Shown here piece after piece: positions 6,827 to 14,839 of a stretch of 33,878 nt of DNA. Each line of letters begins with the position of its first letter. Position 1 is the first letter of the stretch. Source of the DNA: TM7 phylum sp. oral taxon 352. Lineage in GTDB: Bacteria > Patescibacteriota > Saccharimonadia > Saccharimonadales > Saccharimonadaceae. The notes beneath the pieces were generated by a model. That model searched no databases. It worked only from the letters and a program-made list of their open reading frames with translations, and was not told the DNA's origin. The stretch is taken from contig SDRQ01000007.1 in the NCBI GenBank assembly GCA_007845355.1, positions 1-33,878 of the forward strand, in the 5' to 3' direction. The position numbers and the translations under genes are program-made.

Positions 6827-8287
6827 CTATTTGCGATCGGATGTGTAGATATAGAAGCGGTCGCCGTCTTTATGATCATTGACAATTACTGACGACAAGT
6901 GCCCAGAGTAAGTCTGCGGAATTTGAGACTTTACTCTGTGGCTAACATATAAAGTCTGTCCGACATTCACTGGCGCTGTGTGGATAATTGATATCTGGTG
7001 ATAGTTGTGTTTTTTAAGCGCTTCGTAAATCGGTGATTCTTCTTTGCTGACCAATAATGAGAATGAATCGGTCGACGCGGTATTTTTACGGAGTAGAGAT
7101 AAATCTTTATTAAAGCGTGAAACTGCTTCTGGGAAATAACGATAACCGTCAATATAGCGGAAGCTGCCACCCATCACCATAACGATAATTAGCATTGATA
7201 TAAAAACCAGTCCTGTGCCGCGAGCGTATGGATTGCGCGGGAAAAGTCCGTACCACATGTTCATTAGGGATTCCAATCCGACCGCCAAGAGAATAAATAG
7301 CGGGATGATGATTATCGGGGTGAGGCTTGGCTGGAAGATGAGTAGCGCCAATGCTAAGATTAGCCATGACCAAATCATAAACGAGCGGGCGCTGGAGATT
7401 TTTTGGAAGCTGCGGAATAGTCCTAGCCCGATTAGCACCATTGCGTTGATGTCCATAATTGGTGTGATTTGGTTCCCTACGACTGATGGGAAAATGCGGA
7501 TGTATGTGTAATATAAAGTCCTGAGGTTTGCGACGATGTCAAAACTTAGGCCGTTGATGCCGATGAGGTTGTAAAATAGCGCGTGGGATTTATAGCAAAG
7601 AAAACTAATCGCACAACCAATCGCGAATAAGATAGCGGACGGCACAATCCAAGACTTACGATGTTTTCGGGAGATGAGGAAATAGCGTGGGTGTGGATGT
7701 AGAAAGGCTATGATCAGAAGCCCCAGATTGATATACCAAAAATACGGAGTGAAGAGGCTGAGTGCCGTAGTGATGGCTAAGCTGATTCGCCAAATGGAGG
7801 CGTTCTGGGCTTTCTGGAGAATCAATGTGGCAAAAAGCAAAGTTAGCGCGGTGTAAAAGATGTATAAAATGCCAACAGTTGCGCTTTGACCGATGAATAA
7901 AAATTGACCAGTCGTTGCCATAATTAATAGCGATAGAATCGTTGTGGATGGCTTAAACCAGCGCTTTAAGAGGAAGAAAATAGCGACGGAGCTGGCGATA
8001 GAAAGGATTACGGCGGGCGCTTTAATTGTTAATAAACTGACGCCAAACAGTTTGAAGAATAACAATTGAAGAAGGTGGAATGGCAAATTTGTAACAGCGA
8101 TTCCTTCGATACTGAAGTTCAAGTGATTTGTCGTATTGACCATGTCGATTTCTGCTTGCGACAAACCTCCCGGCACGTGCAACGCGGAAATTATAATAGC
8201 CCCCACGTATAGTAACGCCAGCAGCGTATAGCCGAAAACGTAGCGCCATCGGTAAAGGAATATATCGGTAACTTTTTGCTTTTTCAT
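6827..8287 (-). CDS. multi-pass membrane protein, GT-C/GT39-like glycosyltransferase fold
   Basis: Integral membrane protein of 486 aa with roughly ten hydrophobic segments between residues 15 and 380 and a C-terminal soluble domain of about 100 aa. The layout, with a first extracytoplasmic loop carrying acidic residues (GLSQAEIDMV) and then NLPFHLLQLLFFKLFG, resembles dolichyl/undecaprenyl-phosphate-sugar mannosyltransferase and ArnT-like GT-C proteins. The diagnostic acidic pair is not clear, so activity is uncertain. Likely role: transfer of a lipid-linked sugar to an envelope acceptor. It starts 7 nt after TGTTATAAT (leaderless) within the dnaB-ybaB interval and lies between replication genes without functional link. 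Confidence 0.7.
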   Translation of the reverse strand: MKKQKVTDIFLYRWRYVFGYTLLALLYVGAIIISALHVPGGLSQAEIDMVNTTNHLNFSIEGIAVTNLPFHLLQLLFFKLFGVSLLTIKAPAVILSIASSVAIFFLLKRWFKPSTTILSLLIMATTGQFLFIGQSATVGILYIFYTALTLLFATLILQKAQNASIWRISLAITTALSLFTPYFWYINLGLLIIAFLHPHPRYFLISRKHRKSWIVPSAILFAIGCAISFLCYKSHALFYNLIGINGLSFDIVANLRTLYYTYIRIFPSVVGNQITPIMDINAMVLIGLGLFRSFQKISSARSFMIWSWLILALALLIFQPSLTPIIIIPLFILLAVGLESLMNMWYGLFPRNPYARGTGLVFISMLIIVMVMGGSFRYIDGYRYFPEAVSRFNKDLSLLRKNTASTDSFSLLVSKEESPIYEALKKHNYHQISIIHTAPVNVGQTLYVSHRVKSQIPQTYSGHLSSVIVNDHKDGDRFYIYTSDRK

Positions 8288-8294
8288 TGGTACG

Positions 8295-8303
8295 ATTATA
8301 ACA
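8295..8303 (-). promoter_or_regulatory. extended -10 promoter of the GT-C-like gene
   Basis: TGTTATAAT followed by 7 nt to the ATG. It lies between the dnaB stop and this gene. Confidence 0.7.
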
Positions 8304-8308
8304 CAATT

Positions 8309-9661
8309 CTATTCATGCTTGCGATCCAGACTCATAAAGCGTAGGCGCTCTGGGTGGAAGTATAGCTGGACTTTACCGACTGGGCCGTTACGATGCTTGG
8401 CGATGATGAGGTCTGTAATATTCTGAACTTCCGGGTTGTCGGGCTCGTAATATCCAGGGCGATAAATAAAGCTCACGATGTCGGCGTCCTGCTCAATGGA
8501 ACCGGATTCGCGCAGGTCGGCTAGTTGTGGAATTGGTGGCGTGCGCGATTCGACAGAACGGCTTAACTGACTCAGGGCAATTAGCGGCACATTCAATTCG
8601 CGAGCAATAAGCTTCAGTCCACGGGAAATTTCCGAAACTTCCTGAACGCGGTTCCCGTTGTGATTTCCATTGGCCTGCATAAGCTGTAAATAGTCGACGA
8701 TGATTAGTCCCAATTGGTTCTCATGAGCAATTCGACGCGCTTTCGTGCGCATTTCCAAAACTGATAATCCTGGTGTGTCATCGATGTAAATCGGTGCCTC
8801 AGCCATTTCTCCCATAGCCTCAGACAACTTTGCAAAATCTTCATCGCTCAGATTTCCGGTGCGAATATTCCAGCTATCAACTCCCGACGCATCCGCCAAC
8901 ATACGGTCGACCAGCTGTTCCTTGCTCATCTCTAGGCTGAAAAATAGAACTGGATTCTTTTCAATCGTCGCCACGTTGTAAGCCAAATTCGTCACCAGCG
9001 TCGTCTTACCCATGGCTGGACGAGCTGCCAGAATGATCAAATCTGATTTTTGTAAGCCAGCAGTCATGTTGTCCAGATCACGATATCCAGTGCGGACTCC
9101 TCTAAGAGAACCTTTATTCTTACTAAGCTCTTCAATTCGATCAAAGCTATCCGTCAGAATACTTTCCAGGCTGACTAAATCTTGCTTGGTTGATTGGTCT
9201 GACACGCTGAAAAGTTCAGCTTCTGCCTTCTCTAATAATTCCTGCGTGGTCGTCGATTCGTCATAGCCAAGCTCGGAAATGTCGCCGCTCGCTTTTATCA
9301 GACGTCTGCGAACTGCTGCTTGCGCAATCATCTCCGCGTAAGCCGATGCGTGCGCTGCCGTTGGGACGTAGTTTGTTAACTCTGTTAGATACGCTGATCC
9401 GCCGACCAATTCCAGCTCATCCTTACGTTTCAATTCATCGGTTAAGGTCAGAAGGTCGACAGGCTTATGTTTTTCAAATAGCCGCATCATTCCGGCAAAA
9501 ATCAATCCGTGATTCTTGTCGTAAAAATCGCTAGGGTGAGTAATTTCTGCAGCGTCCGCCAAAACTTCCTCGTCAATTAAAACCGCCCCAAGCAAACTCT
9601 TTTCCGCGTCCAAATTTTGTGGCGGTATCTTCCCTTTTACTTCTTCGCTTTTATCTGCCAT
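8309..9661 (-). CDS. dnaB: replicative DNA helicase DnaB
   Basis: Hexameric fork helicase, 450 aa. The N-terminal domain begins PPQNLDAEKSLLGAVLID. The RecA-like C-terminal domain has Walker A AARPAMGKTTLV, then FSLEMS, Walker B LIIVDYLQLM, the H3 motif LSQLSRSVESR and the arginine-finger region FIYRPGYYE. No intein or insertion is seen. The start overlaps the dnaX stop (TAATG) and a GGGAGG Shine-Dalgarno lies inside the dnaX end, so the two are translationally coupled. Placing the helicase directly after the clamp-loader subunit puts two replisome genes in one transcript. Confidence 0.97.
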   Translation of the reverse strand: MADKSEEVKGKIPPQNLDAEKSLLGAVLIDEEVLADAAEITHPSDFYDKNHGLIFAGMMRLFEKHKPVDLLTLTDELKRKDELELVGGSAYLTELTNYVPTAAHASAYAEMIAQAAVRRRLIKASGDISELGYDESTTTQELLEKAEAELFSVSDQSTKQDLVSLESILTDSFDRIEELSKNKGSLRGVRTGYRDLDNMTAGLQKSDLIILAARPAMGKTTLVTNLAYNVATIEKNPVLFFSLEMSKEQLVDRMLADASGVDSWNIRTGNLSDEDFAKLSEAMGEMAEAPIYIDDTPGLSVLEMRTKARRIAHENQLGLIIVDYLQLMQANGNHNGNRVQEVSEISRGLKLIARELNVPLIALSQLSRSVESRTPPIPQLADLRESGSIEQDADIVSFIYRPGYYEPDNPEVQNITDLIIAKHRNGPVGKVQLYFHPERLRFMSLDRKHE

Positions 9662-11109
9662 TAAATATCCTCCCGCTTAACTTCTTCGCCGCCACCCATT
9701 AATTCTGCAATTTTCGCCAATTTTTCGTCCTCTGGCGGTTTCTTCTCTCCAATTATATCAATTTCCAGATCCATCGCGGTTTCTTCTGAGATAATTTCCG
9801 AGATCAATGGTTTGTTTTTCGCGTCGTCCAGCTTTTTCTTATAAAACGCGGAACCTGCGTAAATTGTCAATTTTTCACCGTCAAACGACCACTGGCTTTT
9901 CTGTAATAATGACGCCAGTCCGAGGGATTTTTCTTTCGCTCTTTCAATGACTTTTTCCCAATTTAGCTCTAGTGGCGCGTCAGTTTTCTTTGGTTTTTCG
10001 GCGGGTTTTTTTGCTGGCTCGACTGGTTTTTCTTCTTTTTTAATCGGCTTTTCGGTCGGTTTTGCTGGCTCTGCGGTCTTAATTGGCGTTGGTTTTGTGG
10101 CGGGTTTTTGGGGCGTAGCTTGAGTTGTATCTTTCTTTGTTGCGACTGACTTTTCTGCCGGCTGAGAATTGCTATTCATAAATATCGTCAATAATTTCAA
10201 GTCTGGGTGCGGGTGTCGATCAACCTCGATCAATTGCTGAACCAGCCCAATAAGATTCGGATTTTTTCGTAACCTATTGCGAGCAATCGACAATAATTGA
10301 TGTGACACGATAACTGAATTCGCGCCGCTATTTTCTAATTCCTGAAAGATGTTTAAGACTTTCTCGTTGTCGTCGGACGGATATGAATCCAACAAATTGC
10401 CGAGCATCGTCGCGTCGCTCAGTCCTAAATATTCGGTAACCATATTCGCCGTCAGTGGCTGGTCTGATGTTGCTAGAATCGACAATTGGTCAAGCGTGCT
10501 AATGCCGTCACGGAATCCGCCACGGGAACGTTCAGCGATTAACCTGGCAGCATCCTCTTCAATTGCAAATCCTTCTTTTTTCGCTATATTCATTAACTGG
10601 CGTGTCATAATTTCCGTCGGAATTGGGCGGAAGAAAAATTGCTGGACGCGGCTAAGAATGGTGGCTGGAAGTCTGTCGGCGTCAGTTGTAGCTAAGATAA
10701 ACACCACGTGTTCTGGCGGTTCTTCCAGGGTTTTTAATAGCGCGTTAAATGCTGATTTTGACAGCATATGAACTTCGTCGATGATATAAACTTTTTTCGG
10801 CGCAGAAACAGGCGCGACTTGGGCTTTTTCCCTTAAAGCGCGAATGTCGTCAACGCCGTTATTGCTGGCTGCGTCAATTTCAATAATATCCAAGTTTGAA
10901 GAATCGTCATCATATGGCAAGTGGTTAATCTCGTGCGCCAGAATTCGCGCCACCGATGTTTTTCCCACGCCACGCGGTCCGGTCAACAAGTACGCATGAG
11001 CAATTTTTCCCTGCTCTAACGCTCGACGCAAAATACTAGTCACGTGATCTTGACCTAAAACTTCATCCAAACTGCGACTGCGATATTTACGATATAGCGC
11101 CTGACTCAT
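9661..11109 (-). CDS. dnaX: DNA polymerase III gamma/tau subunit
   Basis: Clamp-loader ATPase, 482 aa. Walker A is GPRGVGKTSVARILA, Walker B with sensor is VYIIDEVHMLSKSAFNALLKTLEEPP, then ATTDADRLPATILSRVQQF. The Cys4 zinc module normally placed between Walker A and the EIDAAS motif is absent; a short LAHEINHLPYDDDSS linker takes its place. Residues about 325-395 are a Lys-Pro-Glu-rich linker, and the C-terminal tau-like domain follows. A six-codon ORF overlaps the start by ATGA and would itself be leaderless (see 11106-11126). No Shine-Dalgarno is well placed apart from AGGAG inside that ORF. The gene is followed by dnaB. Confidence 0.96.
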   Translation of the reverse strand: MSQALYRKYRSRSLDEVLGQDHVTSILRRALEQGKIAHAYLLTGPRGVGKTSVARILAHEINHLPYDDDSSNLDIIEIDAASNNGVDDIRALREKAQVAPVSAPKKVYIIDEVHMLSKSAFNALLKTLEEPPEHVVFILATTDADRLPATILSRVQQFFFRPIPTEIMTRQLMNIAKKEGFAIEEDAARLIAERSRGGFRDGISTLDQLSILATSDQPLTANMVTEYLGLSDATMLGNLLDSYPSDDNEKVLNIFQELENSGANSVIVSHQLLSIARNRLRKNPNLIGLVQQLIEVDRHPHPDLKLLTIFMNSNSQPAEKSVATKKDTTQATPQKPATKPTPIKTAEPAKPTEKPIKKEEKPVEPAKKPAEKPKKTDAPLELNWEKVIERAKEKSLGLASLLQKSQWSFDGEKLTIYAGSAFYKKKLDDAKNKPLISEIISEETAMDLEIDIIGEKKPPEDEKLAKIAELMGGGEEVKREDI

Positions 11110-11126
11110 TCCCTCATGCTCCTCAT
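11106..11126 (-). CDS. six-codon leaderless ORF overlapping the dnaX start
   Basis: Encodes MRSMRE. Its ATG is 6 nt after TATAAT and its TGA shares ATGA with the dnaX ATG. If the mRNA is leaderless, the ribosome would first meet this ORF and pass to dnaX by termination-reinitiation, helped by an internal AGGAG. Whether it is translated is unknown. Confidence 0.45.
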   Translation of the reverse strand: MRSMRE

Positions 11127-11132
11127 GAGATA

Positions 11133-11141
11133 ATTATATCA
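11133..11141 (-). promoter_or_regulatory. extended -10 promoter of the dnaX-dnaB operon
   Basis: TGATATAAT, 6 nt before the mini-ORF ATG and about 23 nt before the dnaX ATG. No strong -35 is seen. Confidence 0.65.
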
Positions 11142-11155
11142 GAAAACGGCATTTT

Positions 11156-11360
11156 TTATGGATAGCGCAGATCGATTTTGTGTTTTGTTTCAGCGACATA
11201 AAAACGGTAGTAACTATTAGGGTCTGACACGGTTGGATTTTCAAGTATCTCGTCGTTTTCTTTGATTTCAATTTCATCATTACTCTTTAGCTGGTTGTTT
11301 TTTGATCGTTATAGAATCTTCCACTCTTCTATTAAAAAAGGATAGTCGTCGCTGACTGTC
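11156..11360 (-). pseudogene. decayed second copy of the small protein at 2296-2514
   Basis: From 11156 upward on the minus strand one frame reads SDPNSYYRFYVAETKHKID and LRYP before TAA. It matches VPDPKSYYRYYLAATKQKLD of the fragment at 2296. Further upstream another frame reads SDDYPFLIEEWKIL and stops, matching the TDYPDPLD segment. Frame changes and stops show that the copy is inactive. It fills most of the 331-nt gap between dnaX and the plus-strand unit at 11441. Confidence 0.65.
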
Positions 11361-11405
11361 TAGACCTGCAACAAGTTGTTATTCCTATCGTTTTACGCAT
11401 ATACG

Positions 11406-11434
11406 TTGACCAAACTATAGATAAAAGATACAAT
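11406..11434 (+). promoter_or_regulatory. promoter of the DUF2335 unit, leaderless type
   Basis: TTGACC, 17 nt, TACAAT, 6 nt, ATG at 11441. Confidence 0.8.
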
Positions 11435-11440
11435 AAAACT

Positions 11441-11683
11441 ATGGAAGAAAAATGTTTGACACCACCAAGCGGTTTTCTTAAATCACTTTTTTACGCAAGT
11501 AAAATTGTTACTAGAGAGTCATACCAGCACACTCGTTCTAAATGTATATTGAATGTAAGTGATAGCGACGCAATAGTAAACGATTATAAGGCTGTCTATA
11601 AAGAATATTCAAGGGCATTAAAAAATAACAAGAATAAAATACAATGGCTAGAAAACAATCAGCGCCAAAGAAAAGCGTCATAG
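11441..11683 (+). CDS. 80-aa unknown protein upstream of the DUF2335 gene
   Basis: No family is recognised. It is a basic, helical protein with SGFLKSLFYASKIVTRES near the N-terminus and NNKNKIQWLENNQ near the end, and it has no membrane segment. A near-consensus promoter places the ATG 6 nt beyond the -10, so translation should start without a leader. Its last 40 nt overlap the start of the next gene in another frame, suggesting a coupled two-gene unit. Such small-plus-membrane-protein pairs are often accessory or defence-related, but there is no direct evidence here. Confidence 0.6.
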   Translation: MEEKCLTPPSGFLKSLFYASKIVTRESYQHTRSKCILNVSDSDAIVNDYKAVYKEYSRALKNNKNKIQWLENNQRQRKAS

Positions 11684-12129
11684 CTAAAACTGAAAATCCT
11701 GAGTCTATTGAGGGTGAACTACTCGATAAGTTGCCAAAACGCGAGCGAGGAATCATTAAGGGTATGATATTCTCAGGGCCTTTACCTCCCCCTGATGAAT
11801 TTAATAAGTACCCGCCAGAAGTACAAAAAGCCATTGTGAATGATGCTAGAGCTCAAATGAAACATCGGCACAAAATCGAAAATAAAGTTGTTGATTCAGA
11901 CTCGTTTGCTGTAAAGACAGGTTCATTTGGAACAATAGCAATTTATATCATCTGTATCATCGGTACAATATTTTTATTTGCAATCGGGAAAATGATAGAA
12001 GGTGTGATGATCGGCACTGCGACGGGAATAGCTAAATCGCTAGTGCTATTTAGAAGTAATAATAATCACTCAGATTCTAAAGAACTACAAAAAGATAACG
12101 AGAAAACATCTAAGCCATCTAAAAAATAG
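11644..12129 (+). CDS. DUF2335 family membrane protein
   Basis: Protein of 161 aa resembling the DUF2335 family: a central SGPLPPPDEFNKYPPEV segment, a helix with MKHRHKIENKVVDSDS, then two short hydrophobic stretches (about residues 98-135) and a charged tail. The family's function is unknown; members tend to occur in accessory regions. The gene overlaps its upstream partner by 40 nt and has no visible Shine-Dalgarno, so it probably depends on coupling. The first 40 residues are Lys/Glu-rich and likely disordered. Downstream (12130-12218) a weak CCCGC/GTGGG hairpin precedes ATTTTT. Confidence 0.7.
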   Translation: MARKQSAPKKSVIAKTENPESIEGELLDKLPKRERGIIKGMIFSGPLPPPDEFNKYPPEVQKAIVNDARAQMKHRHKIENKVVDSDSFAVKTGSFGTIAIYIICIIGTIFLFAIGKMIEGVMIGTATGIAKSLVLFRSNNNHSDSKELQKDNEKTSKPSKK

Positions 12130-12218
12130 GTTGACTAAAGTAGATTTATGCCATTTTGTGAAAAATATTTCGTAAAAATAAGGACTGCCCGCGCTAGTAT
12201 TCGGAATTGTGGGTATTT

Positions 12219-13094
12219 TTAAAATAGCGCCAGCTGTTCGCTTGGCAGTTCCAGCTCAACAGGTCTGGTAATTTTTCTAGCACGGTAGCCGATGAATTTC
12301 TTAAGATTGTAAGCCAGCAGTTGACCGTCGTAATCAGTGATGACAATTGAGCCTATGACACTGCGTACGTGTCCGACCAGTTGACCATAATCCTTCATTA
12401 AAACGACACGTGACAAATCAACGCCAGCGGTTTGAAAATAATCTTCGCAAGGAATTAGCTTGGATTTCGGAAAAGACACGCCAATTTTCTGCTCAATTTC
12501 AAGTAATTTTTGTCGCAATTCCCTTTCGCCGACTGCATGGTCAAAAGGTAGTTTTATCAATTCCATCTTTTTGTGAACTGGCAGAGTTTCAATTATTCCG
12601 TCCAGCTTGGAAATTTTCGCCTCGTACTGCCTGGCGATCAATGCCGAAGAAAACGTTTCTAATTTTATGGCTAATCGCGCTCCCTGCTCCAATAATCTCC
12701 GAATTCCGCGCTCTTCTTGCGAGATTCCAACTTTTATGACGTTTGGTGCGAAGTATGCCAAGTAAACAAAGTGCGGATTTTGATTGATTTTTTCTTGTTG
12801 GACAGAAACCGAATTGGCGTTATAAAATGCTGGATTAAAGCCAGTTTTGTCGCGGCATTTTAGGCAATTTTCATACTTTTCATCAACCGTGGCGTGGTCT
12901 GGGCAGATTTGGCTACAGCGATTCTCAAAATCCACCCAACCCGTGCAATATTTGACGGAAAAATCAAACTCAAGAGACAAATCTTGTCCGAACAATTCAT
13001 GGCGCTCAATTTTACCGTCAACTTGACATTCGGCGAATGGCTTATTGTCAGTGTTAAAACTGGCGTAACTGAGCAAAAATTCGCTCGGTAGCAT
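12219..13094 (-). CDS. DUF2797 family protein
   Basis: Protein of 291 aa that I recognise as DUF2797 from HFVYLAYFAPNVIKVGIS followed by RRLLEQGARLAIKLE and an A..YEAKIS helix. This core resembles a GIY-YIG-like fold without obvious catalysis. The N-terminal half has a Cys-rich stretch (CTGWVDFENRC, C..H, CLKC) that could bind zinc. Function is unknown. The start is only 6 nt after the stop of the preceding gene with no Shine-Dalgarno, so the two form an operon. Confidence 0.75.
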   Translation of the reverse strand: MLPSEFLLSYASFNTDNKPFAECQVDGKIERHELFGQDLSLEFDFSVKYCTGWVDFENRCSQICPDHATVDEKYENCLKCRDKTGFNPAFYNANSVSVQQEKINQNPHFVYLAYFAPNVIKVGISQEERGIRRLLEQGARLAIKLETFSSALIARQYEAKISKLDGIIETLPVHKKMELIKLPFDHAVGERELRQKLLEIEQKIGVSFPKSKLIPCEDYFQTAGVDLSRVVLMKDYGQLVGHVRSVIGSIVITDYDGQLLAYNLKKFIGYRARKITRPVELELPSEQLALF

Positions 13095-13100
13095 AATATT

Positions 13101-13616
13101 TTACAGTGCAGCTTCGACTGCAGCCCAAGTTGCGTCAGGATTGTCTTCAGGGATGATGATTGTAACTTGGTCGCCGACGTTAATTCGGAAGTAAGTTACG
13201 CTAGCAAGCAAAATACGATATTCGCGACCGGAAGCCTCGACGTAGTAAATTCCGTCGTGCTGGACAAGTGTTCCGATAACTTGCTTTCGTGGTACAGGAC
13301 CGATCTGCTTGTAGATAAAGCTGCCGTCTTCAGCGATTGTCAATTTCATCAGGTCGCCTTCAACCAGCTTCGACTTTGAAGCGTAGTTAGCTGGGATTGG
13401 GTAATTTTTGCCGTCTGGGCTAAGCATCATCTGGCCATCAAATACGCCTTCGATAATCTTTCCTGCTACATCATCTGACGAATTTTTTGGCGTGACAACT
13501 TGTCCATCGTCGCCAATAATACTAATCAATAATTCTTTTGCGGCAGCTAAATTGGTTTCCGCCTCTTGAATAAGTGTCCTCAGACGCTTAATTTGCTTTT
13601 CTGGTAATTCAGACAT
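13101..13616 (-). CDS. conserved CPR-type protein of unknown function
   Basis: Protein of 171 aa with an N-terminal coiled coil (about residues 5-35: LPEKQIKRLRTLIQEAETNL) and a beta-rich C-terminal part. The middle has EGVFDGQMMLSPDGKNYPIP, ANYASKSKLVEGDLMKL and FIYKQIGPVPRKQVIG. I recall this pattern as widespread and unnamed in CPR genomes. The layout (coiled coil plus small beta domain) recalls GreA-like or OB-type nucleic-acid-binding proteins, but nothing decides this. It leads the DUF2797 gene. A TATTAT box lies about 30-45 nt upstream, with only a weak Shine-Dalgarno. It takes the position downstream of rplL where rpoB would normally be. Confidence 0.7.
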   Translation of the reverse strand: MSELPEKQIKRLRTLIQEAETNLAAAKELLISIIGDDGQVVTPKNSSDDVAGKIIEGVFDGQMMLSPDGKNYPIPANYASKSKLVEGDLMKLTIAEDGSFIYKQIGPVPRKQVIGTLVQHDGIYYVEASGREYRILLASVTYFRINVGDQVTIIIPEDNPDATWAAVEAAL

Positions 13617-13805
13617 GGTTCTCGCAATTCCTTTGTCTATTTTTTATAATACTTAACTAATATATAGCATATCCTTACATTTATATCAAGTCGTATCATT
13701 TGATTTTCTCTGATTTTCCACAGCGCTATAAGATATGGACGAAAAAGTGTTGCAAATTTTACTCTTGAAAATGATGTGCGGTTCGTGATATTAAGATTGG
13801 CGATA

Positions 13806-13837
13806 TAAAAATCACCGCCCAGAGCGGACGGTGATTA
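13806..13837 (-). terminator. rplJ-rplL terminator
   Basis: On the minus strand, AATCACCG and CGGTGATT form an 8-bp stem around TCCGCTCTGGG, followed by TTTTAT. The rest of 13617-13866 holds only AT-rich sequence and the promoter region of the gene at 13616. Confidence 0.9.
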
Positions 13838-13866
13838 AACGAAACAAATTGGCATTGTATAACAAA

Positions 13867-14244
13867 TTATGAAAGCTCGACAGTAGCGCCAGCGTCTTCC
13901 AAAGTTTTCTTTGCAGCTTCAGCTTCGTCCTTAGAAACTTTTTCCTTGACTGGTGCTGGAGCGCCGTCAACGATAGCTTTTGCTTCACCTAGACCTAGGC
14001 CAGTGATTTCTTTAACAGCCTTGATGACTGCAACCTTCTGAGAACCAGCGTCTTTCAAAGTAACTGTGAACTCAGTTTTTTCGTCAGCAGCGGCGGCGTC
14101 ACCACCAGCAGCTGGACCGGCAACAGCGACAGCTGCAGCAGCTGGCTCGATGCCGTATTCTTCTTTAAGATGATTTTTCAATTCGTTAACTTCTAGAACT
14201 GTCAATTTTACAAGTTCTTCAGCCAATTTCTTAATATCAGCCAT
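13867..14244 (-). CDS. rplL: 50S ribosomal protein L7/L12
   Basis: Stalk protein that recruits translation GTPases, 125 aa. The N-terminal dimerisation helices ([20 protein letters not shown]) lead to an Ala-rich hinge ([14 protein letters not shown]) and the globular C-terminal domain with [22 protein letters not shown] good Shine-Dalgarno (AAGGAG) precedes the ATG. It follows rplJ with a 65-nt gap and ends in an intrinsic terminator, so rpoB and rpoC are not in this transcript. Confidence 0.98.
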   Translation of the reverse strand: MADIKKLAEELVKLTVLEVNELKNHLKEEYGIEPAAAAVAVAGPAAGGDAAAADEKTEFTVTLKDAGSQKVAVIKAVKEITGLGLGEAKAIVDGAPAPVKEKVSKDEAEAAKKTLEDAGATVELS

Positions 14245-14309
14245 TGATATTCTCCTTTATTATTATATTGTTGCGATTGTTGCAACGTTACTAGTGTTGA
14301 TTGCTAAAC

Positions 14310-14834
14310 TTAAGCAGTAGCTTTGGCTTCGATGCCGTCCAAAAGTCCGTGCAAATTGCCGCCAAGCGCGTTGACCGTGTCGTGTACTGGTGATAGCAAT
14401 TGTGATACCACTTGAGCAACGAGCTGGTCTTTGCTTGGTAGACCTGCCAATGCTTTAACGTCAGCTTCGCTAATTGCCAAGCCTTCGCCTGAGAAGCCAC
14501 CTGCAAGTTGTAATGCTGGATGTGTTTTTGCAAACGTGTCCAATACCTTTGCTGGCATAACTTCATCTTCGGTGCTTACAGCGTAAACCAATTGACCAAC
14601 CAATAAGCTGGTGTCGGTTTCTTTGTAAGTATCGATTTCCTGAAGAGCTACGCGTATCAATCGGTTTTTAACAACCTTGATGGTAACGCCCGCTTCGCGA
14701 GCTGCCTTGCGTAGTTCTTGTAGGTCGGCAACGGTAAGGGTTTGATATCGAGCAAAAGCCGTACCCTTAGCGTCTTTTAATAGCTCTGTCAGTTCAGCAA
14801 CCAAAGTTTGTTTTTTATCGCGTGAAATTGCCAT
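14310..14834 (-). CDS. rplJ: 50S ribosomal protein L10
   Basis: Base of the L12 stalk, 174 aa. Starts AISRDKKQTLVAELTELLKD, has the family segment FARYQTLTVADLQELRKAA and VVKNRLIRVAL, and a C-terminal helix (VNALGGNLHGLLDGIEA) that binds L12 dimers. It is preceded by a structured L10 leader with a terminator, indicating autogenous control of rplJ-rplL. A Shine-Dalgarno-like GAAAGGA precedes the ATG. Confidence 0.98.
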   Translation of the reverse strand: MAISRDKKQTLVAELTELLKDAKGTAFARYQTLTVADLQELRKAAREAGVTIKVVKNRLIRVALQEIDTYKETDTSLLVGQLVYAVSTEDEVMPAKVLDTFAKTHPALQLAGGFSGEGLAISEADVKALAGLPSKDQLVAQVVSQLLSPVHDTVNALGGNLHGLLDGIEAKATA

Positions 14835-14839
14835 AAAAA

